64,000 bases of DNA. It comes from Apostichopus japonicus. Taxonomy: Eukaryota; Echinodermata; Holothuroidea; Aspidochirotida; Stichopodidae. The notes under the pieces are model-generated. The model was not told the origin of the DNA, made no database searches, and saw nothing but the letters and a program-made list of their open reading frames with translations. The stretch is taken from assembly GCF_037975245.1 (NCBI RefSeq), contig NC_092576.1, positions 37,290,611-37,354,610 on the forward strand. Reading direction: 5' to 3'. This document shows, in pieces, positions 11,000 to 23,079 of this stretch. The translations under genes were made by a program, and so were the position numbers. The number at the start of each line of letters is the position of its first letter. Position 1 is the stretch's first letter.

Positions 11000-13300
11000 G
11001 GAGGTTTTACCTCCATGAGTAGAGGCACATGTTGTGGATGGGCAAGGACTGCTTTCTTGATAAGTCAACTGACAAGTTTTAAGATTAATGTGCTAAGACA
11101 CAGATGGAGCTTCAATATTCTCATAAACAAACCTAATCTATGACTCCACGAAAAGATTTCACGAAAGGTTTATCCATGATATGAGGCAAACAAGTTATTA
11201 GTGAAAAATAGGTTACAGAATACAGTATATAAAATATATATAAAATATGGATCTCCATTCCACTAAGTTTTGTCTTTTTCACCTAGAGTAGGCCTATTAC
11301 TTTAGACCCTAACACAGTGACAGTGCTACCGTAGGCTAGTTGTTTCAAACAAAGTTCCTATCGATAGTACATACAGTGGTAATGGTAATGCCATTGATAC
11401 TCTCAATTTGGGGCCTAGACTATATGTCCATCTGTTTTGGATAATAATTGGTTAAAAATTGCCATAGCGTTCCAATCACATTCCGCTCTTACAAATTAAA
11501 AATCGGGCTGATGTAGTATAGCAGTTACAATTTATTTTATTGGTTTTAACGCCGTTTCTGACATATTTTGTGACCCACGTTAAAACTTTGGTGACTGGGT
11601 TGTAGTTTCGCGAAACTTTCAAACGTTATTTTTAAGAGCGTATTTGTTGATATTGTACGCATGTTTTGACATTATCGTACATATCTCGAATAGAAAATAA
11701 ATTTATCAGCATTTTTGCACAACAAAAAGAAACTTTGTCCTCTTTTTCTACATTTTGCCGTTTCGCGAAATTACCGTAGGCTACCTGTACATCTTATATT
11801 CGAATGTAGCCTAAGCTTAGGCCTAGCCTAACGTTAGTTTAAACTGTTAGTGTTACCATAACGGAGTACACCAATGTAAAATGGTGTCCCCTTGACAGCA
11901 ATTGGCCAATTAATGAATCAACCATTTAAAAAAGTCTCAAAAATCAAATTTATCGATAGATTAACTTTTTATTTAGGTCGTAATTTTAAAATGAAACGTT
12001 ACTTTAATATTTGCACACTCACTTTTCTGGAACTCAACGGGGTTTGCGGCTTCGACGTAACGAAAATACCATCGTAACGCTGGGGTAGATAGGGGACACA
12101 AATTTTCTTCGGTGCATTGATCGATGTAGCGCTGGAGTTATATATGATTGTATATGCCTGCAGACGACGTCTAGGACTTATGAATGACGTCATTCATTCA
12201 TAAAACTATGGGATGTGTTTTTTCACAAATGACGTAGCCTTGAAATTTACCAACGTTACGAGGTCTGAGGGACACGAAACTTTTACGAATTTTCGGGTCG
12301 TTGAAGACAACATTTTTGAGCTAGCTTGAACATCCAAAATAGGCCTATGGAGAAGGGATAAGTTGGTTGTTAATGTCTGATCGTACATCGCGATGCTTGT
12401 ACATGCACACAGGTTCACACAGGCAATCATATATCAATTTACCAACGTTACAGGGTGGACACGAAAATGTTACGTTGGGCATGCACATTTCAATACTTCG
12501 TCATAAACGAGTGGGGACGAAAAAAATACTGAAACTTTGTCAACTTCAACTCTTATTCATGTATTAACTTGTAGTAAATCTGCAAATGAACTTGAGACAA
12601 AATGAACAGTGAGAAATGTTACCAAAGTTAACATGTTTAAATGTCACAGTTGGTACTAAAAATTGTGGGGGACACAAACGGAAACTTGCACTTAAAGAAA
12701 AAAAACGACAAGAGATTTAAACTTTTTTTATATTTAATTATACTCCCTATACAGTAAACTATAAAATGCAACTAGACATCAGGATATTGAAGTGGTAATT
12801 TGCAAGTGATTGGATAGTATTTGTGCATAGTGTGTGGAAACCCTATTGGACCCCAGGTTTATAGAAATACCCATCAAGGTTACTTGATCATAAATGAGAT
12901 AAAAAAAATCATATTTTATCCCATGCGGGGAACAAACAGCAAATTTCTGTCAGATCTTTTTGAGAAAAACCAAAAATTGGCAACATGTTTGAAACACCAA
13001 AGTTGCATACAAATAGTGAGTCAGCATGAAATTTACATTTATGAAGTCTAAGCTCTCTAGAGAGGAATACTTGTTATTGGAACTTTTTCTTAAATATAAT
13101 GTTATCATTACTAATAGTTAGTTACAATGGAAACCAGATGTAAGTAAAACTTGAATGTAAAACTTTAGCAACTTCCCTAAAGGCTGGTAGCGACCTGTTA
13201 ATTAACACTGCTCTGCAGCTGTGCCATACACCATGTGAACAGACGATTCACAGAGTCGATTGCTCCCCACTACAATGAAACAAAATTAGAACTTGGGAGG
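11000..13300. other. Element 1 interior without recognised exons
   Basis: Between the C-terminal exons and the linker exons no convincing coding segment was found. Part of it (about 11550-12500) is richer in CpG than the surroundings and carries GTTACG and CGCGAAA words. A catalytic transposase core would be expected hereabouts if the element is Kolobok-like, but none was recognised, perhaps because of decay or because it is absent. Confidence 0.35.
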
Positions 13301-13317
13301 CCATCAACTACAGTACT

Positions 13318-13642
13318 TCAGCAAAGCTTTTGAAATCTGCTTCGGTGTTGTTTTATGGCATCCTCATTGTTCGGATGAACATAGGAGCTTGCAAGGGGTG
13401 GGGGCTCTTTTCTGACAGGAACAGGACACTCCTCTCCCAGAGTTCCACTTCTGCAGAAGTTGTTGCAAGCAGTCAAGAAGTTCCCATACATAATCTGTAG
13501 AATAGTAAAGATATGAAGAATAATATAATAATAGTTCATAAAAACATACCATTTAGATAGAGGCATTCCAATCACTCCACTTCGGTCAATAGGCATGGCA
13601 CAGTTGTCGGTCAAGTCTTTGGATGCCAAACTAAGGCGACAG
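13318..13642 (-). pseudogene. Possible middle exons of the THAP gene
   Basis: Two coding-like pieces lie on the - strand. The first, 13642-13550, follows an acceptor (TACTCAG) and ends before GTATGT; it reads SLASKDLTDNCAMPIDRSG and so on. The second, 13494-13318, follows ATTCTACAG and reads MYGNFLTACNNFC, later PVRKEPPPLASSYVHP, ending LC and TGA. Joining the two at these sites puts the second out of phase (a stop results), so either the splice choice is wrong or the gene is broken here. No domain is recognised. Confidence 0.3.
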
Positions 13643-14200
13643 CTGAGTACACCTCAATTCGTGTGGATACATGGGTCAGGTTTTACCTGACAACTTGTGC
13701 CTGAAACAATTCCAATATATTTTTTACTGATTACAACAAAAACCCTACACCTGTTTGTGCACCTAATATTATGGATTATGTAATCTTCAGCAGGATGTGT
13801 GGTCATTGTCTCAGTAGCTTAACCACTGTTTATGTAGTAAAGTAAACATGTGGACAGAGTAACATCCTGTCCCATCCCCTTGTAATCCATGGTAAAAGAG
13901 TGTATAAGATGCAACTTTCACCATTTGTATTCAGTAGCAGATATCCAGCCAAGTTAAGATATAATATACTCTGTAAAATCCAACTACTTGTTTGTGCCTT
14001 TATTTCTTGTTCACATACAGCTGTGACAACTCTACCAGATACAGTATGTATATGCTAATTGAAGTAAAGACTGATGGCCTCACCACACATTCCAGACTGC
14101 CCCACAGTGTTGGTGTCAAAATTAATAATGATCCTCTTTCCAGAAAGTTATGGCACCAATTGATTTTCCAGACTAATCTACTATCAATCTTGAAAATTAC

Positions 14201-14438
14201 CTTGAAGGGTCATCTTTGTCATGTTCAGATGTGTTAACTGATGGAGTGTAGTCCGGACTACCTGGCGGTTTTTCGGTGTATCCTGATGTGGATGCCACAG
14301 CAGCAGAGGGACCATCATCGCCACTGTGAGATGGCCCTGGTTGCTTTGATGGTGTTCTTGTCTCTGTTGGTCCAGTCAGCAACTTCAATGGTGGTAGGGG
14401 AACCAGTGAACACTGGACTTCTACATGTGTTACATTCA
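14201..14438 (-). CDS. Linker exon of the THAP gene
   Basis: A - strand exon with acceptor AATTTTCAG and donor CAAG|GTAATT. It encodes a low-complexity, Pro/Ser/Thr-rich, acidic-ended stretch (for example GPSHSGDDGPSAAVASTSG and SPDYTPSVNTSEHDKDD). Such disordered linkers commonly follow the THAP domain in THAP proteins. Its start phase does not match the donor of the THAP exon at 15675, so an exon between them or a frameshift is needed. Its complement at 14241-14537 is open on the + strand, but that is a shadow. Confidence 0.45.
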
Positions 14439-15674
14439 CTGAAAATTAGAATAAACGCTTATTATACCACACACATACAGTATAGGCTGCTCTTGGACAG
14501 GGGTCAGCTGCCTAGATGGTTCACTTATCTTTTCTGAAGGAGAGCATATCCTCCTGCTTTATGTGGCTGCAAAAATATGGGCCACTCACACCATGAGCAT
14601 TGCAAATGACTTCAGCTTGGTTTCATATAGTATAACTACAATGTAATCTCCCTTCTCTCAGTAACTATAGATGTAGCCTTTATATTTTCCTGTGAAGCCA
14701 TCAGGTATAGCCTCCTCAACCACTCTCGTCAGGCAGGCGGATATGATGGATAAAATACAATGTATATTATCCCCTAGTCAGCCTGCCCGATGTGCAGTTT
14801 TGATTGCTATTTTGCTTTCAACGAGTACTGTTTCTAAAATTTTGGCCCCTGTAATCACTTCTGCTATAGAATACTCTATAGATGTATGAAAGTTTTCCAT
14901 TCTTGCTTGTATTACCCTATCTTACACTTCTCTACCACATTTTCTCCCCCAACCCCCCTGCCTCCTTTTTGTCTGGTAGCTTCCCCCCCCCATATACATG
15001 CCTCAATGTTTTACTGGTGGAGATTCCTTGTATCCCGTTCAAAACTGACTACTTAAATCTTTAATGCCTGTCACCACCCTCCCCTCCCCCATTTCCCAAC
15101 TGTTTTTCGGTAATATCAAGCACATGTTTATAAGATCATGCTACCTTTAGATGGAGATGTACATTCTGCAGAATCCTGCCTTTATTTTCACTGCAGTTGG
15201 TTGGGGAACAGCTTCTAGATTAATCTAAGTATTGAAAATTAGGAAAGAAAATAACAAGGAAGTTATGAAAGTTCATTTAAGAAAGCAGTTTGATATGTTT
15301 GAAAGTACCTGTCACAAGCGTTTTCTCTTGCAACAAAAATTGCAGCCCTACCAACAAATATGGCAAAATATAAGGATGTCATTTACTGTGAAACATATGA
15401 GCTATGACTCTTGAGTATATAGATAGGTGGGAGCACATTATAATATTGGGTAAAATGACATGTAAACATCTTATGCTTGTTATTCTGGATTTTTTCATGA
15501 TGTACCACAAATGAAAGTTAATATAGCCCTAGCCTACGCCTAACTTCATCGTCGCCGTACCTAATTTTGGGCCTAACTAACTGAACGAAATTATAAGAAT
15601 CAGGCTACTGTAAGATAGTAATAATACCAAGTTAGTCATTGTTGTAGTAGGCCTAGGCCAGAAAATACACTTAC

Positions 15675-15900
15675 TCTTTTCCGATCCAGCTTCGCAACTA
15701 CTGGTCTACTTGTTTCTATATCTCCTCGAGATTTGAAGATACTTTCTCCAAATAGAGAAGGAACGGCATTGTCTTGTAGACGGCGAGCTGTTGGTGTTCC
15801 AAGTCCAAGTTGCGCGGATAGGCGATAGGAATCGAAACGTTAACTGGTGAAGGGCGCACTGCACACATAAGATTCGCTCGAAGGTCCAAGCCAATCTTTA
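15675..15900 (-). pseudogene. THAP zinc-finger exon with a premature stop
   Basis: On the - strand, acceptor TATAAG (15906-15901) and donor GTAAGT at 15674 bracket an exon that reads KDWLGPSSESYVCSAPFTS, then a TAA stop (15842-15840), then RFDSYRLSAQLGLG and RRLQDNAVPSLF. This is the second half of a THAP domain: the conserved Trp, the C-x2-H pair (here C-S-A-P, so the expected His is Pro) and the AVPxxF box that closes the fold. THAP domains bind DNA through a C2CH zinc site and occur in P-element, Kolobok and host proteins. The N-terminal C-x2-4-C half must be in an upstream exon (15901-16258), but none is recognisable. Stop plus lost His mean this copy is dead. It lies 358 bp from the right end of element 1, reading inward. 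Confidence 0.7.
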
Positions 15901-16240
15901 CTTATAGGCAGCTAGGCTGGCTGAGTGCACTGGTACTAAGCTATCGCTGTATACAGTGTTGACGAACACGAAACTTTCTTGTACTGTTGTGCACCCATTC
16001 TCATCTGATATTTTGTTTACTGTTCGTGACGTTTTGTTTACGGCTTTGATCTCGGTTAGCATATTAGGCATACTTAGTTTTGGTAACATTGGCGGTTCCC
16101 CCGTGACGTCATTATCTTTCGGAATTAGCTTGGTTATTAACTTAATTAAAACAGCAAAGAAACAATTGTGGAACTCCAAATTTGGAATATAGGGTTTTGA
16201 TATGTAGCTTTTCAATTTGTGTAAGTTTGAAGGAAATCTG

Positions 16241-16258
16241 TTACGTGTCACTTGACCT
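16241..16258 (-). repeat. Right terminal inverted repeat, element 1
   Basis: Reverse complement AGGTCAAGTGACACGTAA, followed outward by TTAA at 16259-16262. It pairs with 6676-6693. Confidence 0.75.
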
Positions 16259-16459
16259 TTAATGAGGGTAGTCCTGCTCAGTGCAGAAGCACTGCTTTCC
16301 AGAGGAACCCTCAGTACAAAATAAATATACAATATAATGCAGTAGAAAAACGGTCAACATCAAAAAGCACAAAAAGAACGGCAAAAAAAAGATAGACAGA
16401 AATATGTCAGACATCTAAACCAAATCTATAAGTTTCCATATTGCGTTTAAAAATATTAA

Positions 16460-16484
16460 AGGCACACTCTCAGCTAGGAAATTG
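16460..16484 (+). repeat. Left terminal inverted repeat, element 2
   Basis: Starts AGGCACACTCTCAGCTAGG after TTAA; matches the reverse complement of 26136-26160 at 24 of 25 positions. Confidence 0.65.
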
Positions 16485-17130
16485 CTAATCTTGTCTCAAC
16501 GTATTCCCCGATTTAAAATAAAAACAATGCTGACTTCTTCTCACAGCGGCAACATATTCGTTTCTTCGATATGGCATTCTCATCCTTAGCTATGAACAGC
16601 ATACGGATTTGGGTACTGTTATCGCAAAGTTATCAGGTTTCCGATATTCTAATCCGCCTCTCACAGTGTAGCGTAACCTATGAGCATACCGTGTAATTGT
16701 ACTGTGTGCTATACGAGCAACTTTCTACTTGTTTTGTACGCAATTTTTCGGCTGGCTTTATGGAACAGTGCATATTGTACTGCTGGGCAAACGCTATAGC
16801 AGCTCATAGGTGCAGGGAGTTGTTATGGCAGGAGTCATATGGGCCGTATGATCTCGTGCTGCCGATTTTTGTTGGAGAAATTGCTGAAGAAATAAAATGC
16901 GAATAGTTTCGTCGTGTAATTCTCTATAAACATGTGACTGAATATGTGCTGCTTATGTACTTCTATTTGACGAAACGACTTGCTTCTGGCCTAACGTTCT
17001 TCAACACTTGTGTTCAAAATAAAATAAAACAGTGAGCAAACAGCTTATCCACTAGAGAGCCTGTGTAGAAAAAACACGCACATAATACAGACAGGTTAAT
17101 GAGCATGGTGAACACAAAGAGATAGATGTA
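16485..17130. other. Element 2 left flank, no gene seen
   Basis: No exon recognised. A small inverted repeat, GTTTCGTC near 16907 and GACGAAAC near 16968, could form a hairpin. A + strand frame at 16697-16906 has no recognisable feature. Confidence 0.3.
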
Positions 17131-17375
17131 AGGGGATTAGTAGACAAGGGATGGAGAGAAAAATGAAAGATAAAAATCAAGTGGGGAAGAGAAGAGGTAG
17201 GAGATAAACAGTGGAGGGACAAAGAGAGGATTAAGGGAAGGGGAGAGGGAATAAACTGGAGAAGGACAAAGACAGAAAGGTGTGGAGAAAAGAAAGTGGA
17301 AAAAGCTATGAGAAGAGGAGTAATGGGGGGGGGGGCAAGGGGAGAAGGCGGGGAAAGGAAGAAAACTTAGTCATG
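17131..17375 (+). repeat. Purine-rich tract
   Basis: About 240 bp in which the + strand is almost only A and G (GGAGAGAAAAATGAAAGA, GGGAAGGGGAGAGGG and similar), including a G run near 17326-17335. Such tracts can adopt triplex or other non-B structure. No repeat unit of fixed length is seen. Confidence 0.7.
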
Positions 17376-20300
17376 TCCTTCTTGAATGTTGAGCCCATGA
17401 GGTTGAATGGTGTGAAGGCGTAGCATCCACAACCTCTCTCTGCTGATTCGCACTAGCTCAGGACGGCTACCTAAGGATTCAATCCCCTATAGAGACATGT
17501 CGTTAATGGTATGGTTGCATAGCTCCCAACTCTTGAGAAGGCAAATGCTGGTCCGTGCAACGAGTTGCCGTCCTGGGGGAGGGGTATATGGGGAGTGGTG
17601 CCCCCTACCCTTTTGCTTTTTTTTAATCCTGGTGATGCTTACATGTAAGAGGGTGGCACCTAGAAAGGCTTATGTTACACCAACTTTTCTGAGAAATATT
17701 CATTTTTTTTGTGTGTAACATCAATAAATTGAATAGTAGGTGATAATTCATTCTTTCCCGTGGCATGAAAATGTTCGCTGCTCGCCCCAATGAAATGAAA
17801 TATAGCCTAATTTGAGGTTCAAAGGATGATGTAAAGGAGGTTTTATACTCTATTATGCTAAATGCTAAAGAAAAGATGGTTGCTTAGTCAAAATTTGATG
17901 CAATTTTTTTTATGTATACTAAGTCTTGTCAATTACAATGCGGGTTTCTGGGACGCTTGCGCGATTCAGCGGGTTTAGGTGTTAGAATGCTGGTCCAACC
18001 CGCGAACTGGGGTCAGTTGGGAGCTCTGTGGTTGGGAAGATTAAAGTGTTCTCCAAAAAAACAAAGAAAGATGAATGACCTTCGACACAGGGGTTAACTG
18101 GACTCCTCCAGCTGTTTTTACGACATTTCACTGCATTACTACAAACATTTGGTGGCTTCCACGGCAACTCTCGACCAGAGTATGCTGTATTGACCACAAA
18201 TAAACCAGATAATCAAATATGGTTACCTTTGGTCAAAGTTTTGAAACTGGTTTTATTGCCACCTTCGAGGAAATTGACCTCACAGGGACATCACTGGGAC
18301 ATTCAGGCATCTTATGCTTTCAATTAGAATGCCTTAGAACAATTTGGAAAGTAAAGACCTCTAGGAACATTCTTTTTTTTAAATATTCAAGCAATTATAG
18401 CATGCTAAATTGGGGCCAATACTACATAGCCCACCTTTAAAATATCATGTAACCTACTCTGGATAAACACTATCTAAAATGGAAGAAATGCTTTGGTTAA
18501 AGTATGAATATGGTCACTTTAACATTAAGAAATGCAAGTGAGATAGTGGTAAGTTTTCCCTGCTCATGGTTATTGTACATAGTTGAACTCAATGTACAGA
18601 ACTGTACAGAGGCAATCAATGTGTTAAAAATAAAACATGTTACAATACCAACTTTCCTAACTTTAGAATAAGCAATGCAAACAATAGTAGGGCAGTGTTC
18701 CAAATACAGAATGCAAGAACATACACCCAAATAAGGCTAGGATACGCCATGCCCTCATTGTGGAACTTCTCCATGATAAGTATAGCAGCTTTACATGCAA
18801 AAGAAACTTTCCCAAAAACTTCAAAGAACCTATAATGTCCCCTGCATTTCAAACATCTCCATCTGCCACTATCTCCACTTGCCACTGGGGTTATCATGAG
18901 AGCACTGAATGAACTGTTTTATCACTACTAGCTGCAAGTTAGAGTACCTCATCAACACTCCATGACATCACAATATATGTTATGATTAAATTGATCTCAC
19001 ACAATACAAACTAAAGACAAGTTATTCTGTACCAACAATAAATAACCAAAGACCAATGTCACATTAGAACTACTGGTATGACTGAACAAACTACAGTAAG
19101 TAAACAGATCACATATTGCTATAATGGAAAGCCAAATAGTATACAATAAAGTATGTAGTGGAACCAATATTCAGTCATTTCGTTAATTAATACGACACAG
19201 TTGTAACTTTGATGACATCAATTATGTTGTTTACTTACACTATGAATGAACATGCAAATCAATGCTAAATACTACAGAAATGAGTAAGATACATAACGCA
19301 CTGAATGCAACAATCAATGTTTGACACCATGAAGAAGATCAATTCTTATGATACATTGCACTAGCTTAGTAACTTCATTTTACTGAGACACCATGTTTGT
19401 TGTTGCCCGTTATGGTAGAGTTTGTTTAATTGTCTTGAAGCCTTGTGATATCTACATTCTGGATGCTTGTTACTCCCATTGTCCACTCTTGTGTCATTGA
19501 TGTATGTTATTTGAATAAGCTGAGAAACTGCTTTGACATCAGCTATTTTAAAATTGTCCGTATCCATGTTAACAACGTTCACTATGCAAATCCATAGCTT
19601 TCACTGGAGAACAAGAAATATGAAAATCATCTTACATAAAGTAGAGAAGCACACGTTTATTAATGAACAATCCAACACAAACATTTCCAGTTCCAACCCT
19701 TATATCTGCTTGCAAAACATCCATCATGCAATAACGCTATGCTGTGCTGTACTGTTCCTCTAAAGGGTGTTCTGTGAATATGTAATGTGAAATGAAAATG
19801 AAAAAAAAAGACATATTTATGGCATTGTGTGAGGACAGAAGTGTCACAAAGATACACCTGTTCAAATGATTTTCCAAGGTATGATTCATTTGATTTTAAT
19901 TGCAAAAGAGACATTCACGCTCATAGCCAAGGTAACTGGGTTGGAGCCAGCATGAATGTTATGTTTGTTTATTCACTGAGATTGTAACTTGCACTCATTG
20001 TAATAACTAAAAAATTATTGTTCAAATCTGGGTGAAAGTAGACCCCTTTATGATGCCCCTAACATGTTAAACTAGAAATATAGCTCACACTCAAAATGTC
20101 TTTGCTGATATGAAACTATATGCACATGACAACCTGATCAGCTGTCAACTACAGTATAGGCAGTTAAGAGTAACTATCTTTAAGCAGTGCAAGAACTGTA
20201 TGTACAATGATGCGACATCATCATGAAACATAAAAAGAAAACATAAGCAAAGAATAAATGTGCAATTTTTGAACACAAACTGCTTCAGACAGGTAGGTAG

Positions 20301-21997
20301 CACATTTTAAAAGATTGGTAACTGTCTTTATTTTTCAGAGATAAGGAAAAATACTACAGGTACTGTTTTCATTACCTTGTGGGATTTGAATAGTTTTGGT
20401 TCCCTCACATTTACAGACCTCCAGTGGCTGTAGTAGCACCATATTTAGCACTATGTCTATGACATTAATGTAACATAATACAATAAATGAATAAATGTGT
20501 CCAATGTCCTAAATCTGGTTAGTCATATACAGTCCTACAGTAGTAGACTGTAGACCTAGTTGAAATGTAGACTTATTTACAGCATGGAATGGTTACATTA
20601 TGTACATCAAAAATTGCCAGTCTCCACTGGGGTACAGCTGCTGGAGTGCATTGCTGCATTTCTGGTGGATCAGTTTGGAAACCAACCTCTAGAGTTTCTT
20701 AATTGGGCACACACATTCAACTGAAAAAGACAAATAATACAGGGATGTCCAAAGTTAATAATATATCAGAATGCATACTGTACACATAGCAAGGATGTGC
20801 TCATGAATATTTGAGTGCCTGGCAGATTGTGCGGTAGTATGATCCACATCCTGGGAAAGGGATTTTATGGGTGGGTTACCCCCCCCCCCCATGGAAAACT
20901 TTTGCACATGAAGTATGCTTAGGTGGTGCTATATTCCTATTCTGTGCCATATACTCTTCCAGATTTTGATTATGGTAAAACTTATTAAATTATCATCAAA
21001 AAATGCTGGGCGAAAAAGGTTACAATGCTGTTTGTGCGGGGCGGCATTCAGAACTGCTGGGCGCATCCGCCAAGTTTGGGCACATCCCTGACATAGTGGA
21101 TTATATAACTTCCAACATAAGTAACTGAATACCACATTTTGCCCTTCACTAAATAGTCAACAATTCAAATAAAATTTGCAAACACAGAACGGTAATTACA
21201 CTACTAGTTACAGAACTTTGCTATTGGCAGCATAAATTCATCACATCTGCTTTATGATTTACAGAATGTATAGTGTCAACTCTTCAAGTATTCAAGAATG
21301 ATTCATTTACTAATCGAGTGCAAACCTAAACTAATGATGTGCAACAATTTCTATTTTAATTCTTATTTCTATGTTATTAGTATACACCTGCAGTATTATA
21401 ACTCATCTACTACTGCCTTACATACACTAAATGTCATAACGTTTGATGTTACAATGGCAATGTCCCAGTAGGCCTGCTCATACACTAATATGTCACCAAA
21501 TTTCAAAGTGTTCAGAGATGCATAATTGCTTTCAAAAATATAGTTAGGCTTTGCTTATTTTCAAGACTAAAAATTACGGAATATTCTACATGTGTGCCCT
21601 GAACAATGAAGTATTTAAAAGATATAATAGAAACATGATATGGTATATTATGGCGACCATTATAGTTCTCTCACAAATCAGTAGTATCATTTTCATTTTG
21701 TATAATTTTTAGAACTGCATGATCAGATTATGTGAAAAGCTATGAAGCCTATGATGTTGTTATATTTAATTATGAAATGCATAGAAAACTAGCTGAAAAC
21801 CTGTCATTACACTTGTTTTATTTTACGCCTCATACTACTAGTCCTACTTTAGTAATACAAACGAAAAGCACACATCACAGTCCTGGCTAGGCTAGATTAC
21901 AGACGCACAACTATAGCATCAGGCCTACATTAATAGATCCTTCAATTAAATAAAGTAGGCCTACACATGAAATGATAATTTATGCTTCACTGATCTT
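17376..21997. other. Element 2 interior, no gene recognised
   Basis: Several short frames exist on both strands, but none shows a domain together with splice sites. One - strand frame at 18640-18897 and a short - strand stretch near 20620-20700 have protein-like composition, too weak to call. A C run of 11 is at about 20879-20889. Confidence 0.3.
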
Positions 21998-22310
21998 TTC
22001 AGGTTTGCCAAAAGTAGTTGTACCAGAGGTCATTGTCTTAAACTCCAGAAGTTACAAAGTAGGATTAATATTCGGCATAACTTTTTCTCTAAAGTCTAAT
22101 AAAAGGGTTGTGAATGGATGGAATGGTTTGCCTGAGAAGGATGAATTGCAAGTAGTGTGAATGGGTTTAAGAATGCTTTGGATGAGTACATTAAGCATTG
22201 TAATTGGGTATGACATTTGATGTCCTCGGTTGTATTCCTCTCATATAGCCTTAGGGTCCTTAATGGGGACTTGAATGTCTCTCCTGGTCTTTTTTTCTAC
22301 TAAACTAAAC
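21998..22310 (+). mobile_element. CR1-like LINE, 3' end fragment
   Basis: This stretch is collinear with the reverse complement of 62551-62850: the AGTAGTTGTACCAGAGGTCA block, the TAATATTCGGCATAAC block, and the final TTCTACTAAACTAAACTA tail. Both are therefore 3' ends of one LINE family; the copy at 62551-64000 also carries reverse transcriptase sequence. The residual frame includes RVVNGWNGLPEKD, matching the WNxLP box typical of LINE C-termini. It is 5'-truncated, as LINE insertions often are, and sits inside element 2. Confidence 0.8.
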
Positions 22311-22950
22311 TATATACTTGAGTGTAGGAGTTAGCAATAGTTGGGAGTCTGTGGGAAAACCTAAGACTGATATTGTGGTGTTAATGTCTCAGGAATGTAC
22401 TTACTAGGCTCTAGTAGGTGCAACAGATTGAATGGGTCTGTCGAGAAAAAAAAAACCCTGCAACAACTGAATACTGGTGTATGTTGTAGCTTATGTATTT
22501 TCCATTAACATATATACTATACGGTCATGTCCTTAATAAGGTTTCATGGATCACACTGACATAGTGTGCCTACTTGTCAGTGTTGTCAACTGAGCACAGG
22601 GCTGATGACATCATTCAGTTTGTTATTATGCAGACAGCAAATGGCCATAATGATAATTATTAAAATACTTATTCTTCATACTGCCCTTACTGGCCTTACC
22701 TGAACAGTGATGTATAAAAATGCAAGAAGTCGTTAAGCTTTTCATTTAAGAATCGTTTCAGCCTGTCCTATTTCAAACATATGATTGGTAGGTTTCCACG
22801 TTACATAGCTTATCAAAATGGAGCTGTTCTGTAAAGCAAGAAAATCACACATATGCATGCATACAAACACACTCATATAACAATTTCTGAATATCTTTCA
22901 GCTGCCCAAAGGTACTGGAATGCAAGCTCTGTTGGGTGAATTAAAAAACC
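22311..22950. other. Non-coding, nothing recognised
   Basis: AT-rich sequence between the LINE fragment and the coding-like patch at about 23.1 kb. No exon, repeat or RNA is recognised. Confidence 0.3.
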
Positions 22951-23079
22951 CTCATTGTACTCTTTAATTATGGTCGGCGTAGCTGGAACCAGCAATGAAG
23001 GTGATGTGGATTTGACAGTACCTAGACAAGAATTCAATAGCTGCTTTGTGTTGAAGTTGGTTCAACTTGCTCAAGGCCA

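Larger units (their letters stand above)
9660..12720. repeat. Dispersed GGGGACAC / GTGTCCCC motif set
   Basis: Variants of GGGGACAC followed by CAAA, GAAA or AAA occur near 9708, 10096, 12090, 12267, 12453 and 12665, with GTGTCCCC near 10113 and 11884. Several are preceded by a GTTAC- or TAAC-type word. At 10096-10120 the two orientations form a small hairpin with arms GGGGACAC/GTGTCCCC. Such recurring short motifs may be binding sites for an element-encoded DNA-binding protein, but that is inference. Confidence 0.45.
9432..13057. repeat. Nested inverted-repeat arms inside element 1
   Basis: A perfect 30-bp inverted repeat links 9508-9537 with 12843-12872. A second shorter matching pair, GAGAGCTTAG at 9432-9441 and its reverse complement at 13048-13057, lies further out. 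Spacing between the two blocks differs on the two sides (about 66 bp against 175 bp), so one arm has gained or lost sequence. The space between contains several GGGGACAC motifs and the C-terminal exons of the - strand gene. It may be a nested element or an internal feature of element 1. Confidence 0.5.
6672..16262. mobile_element. Kolobok-like DNA transposon, dead autonomous-size copy
   Basis: Seen: TTAA at 6672-6675 and 16259-16262, directly followed inward by an 18-bp inverted repeat, AGGTCAAGYGACACGTAA, with one mismatch. A second matched inverted block, GACGTCACGGGGG, lies 142 bp (6818-6830) and 148 bp (16098-16110) from the two ends, so the terminal symmetry extends to about 160 bp although the sequence between has diverged. 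The body is 9583 bp. Inside are a + strand gene with a P2X7 ballast-type domain and a convergent - strand gene with a THAP domain, both interrupted by stops. Established: TTAA target duplications with THAP-containing transposases are typical of the Kolobok superfamily; piggyBac also uses TTAA but lacks THAP. No catalytic DDE segment was recognised, so the class call is inference. Confidence 0.7.

Noticed and set aside
14241-14537. 98-codon + strand frame
   Set aside because: Antisense shadow of the Pro/Ser/Thr-rich linker exon.
6672-16262. piggyBac assignment of element 1 from its TTAA target
   Set aside because: piggyBac elements carry a DDD transposase with a C-terminal cysteine finger, not THAP; none was seen, so Kolobok-like fits better.
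15898-16332. 144-codon - strand frame upstream of the THAP exon
   Set aside because: It crosses the right end of element 1 and shows no THAP N-terminal cysteines; not credible as the first exon.
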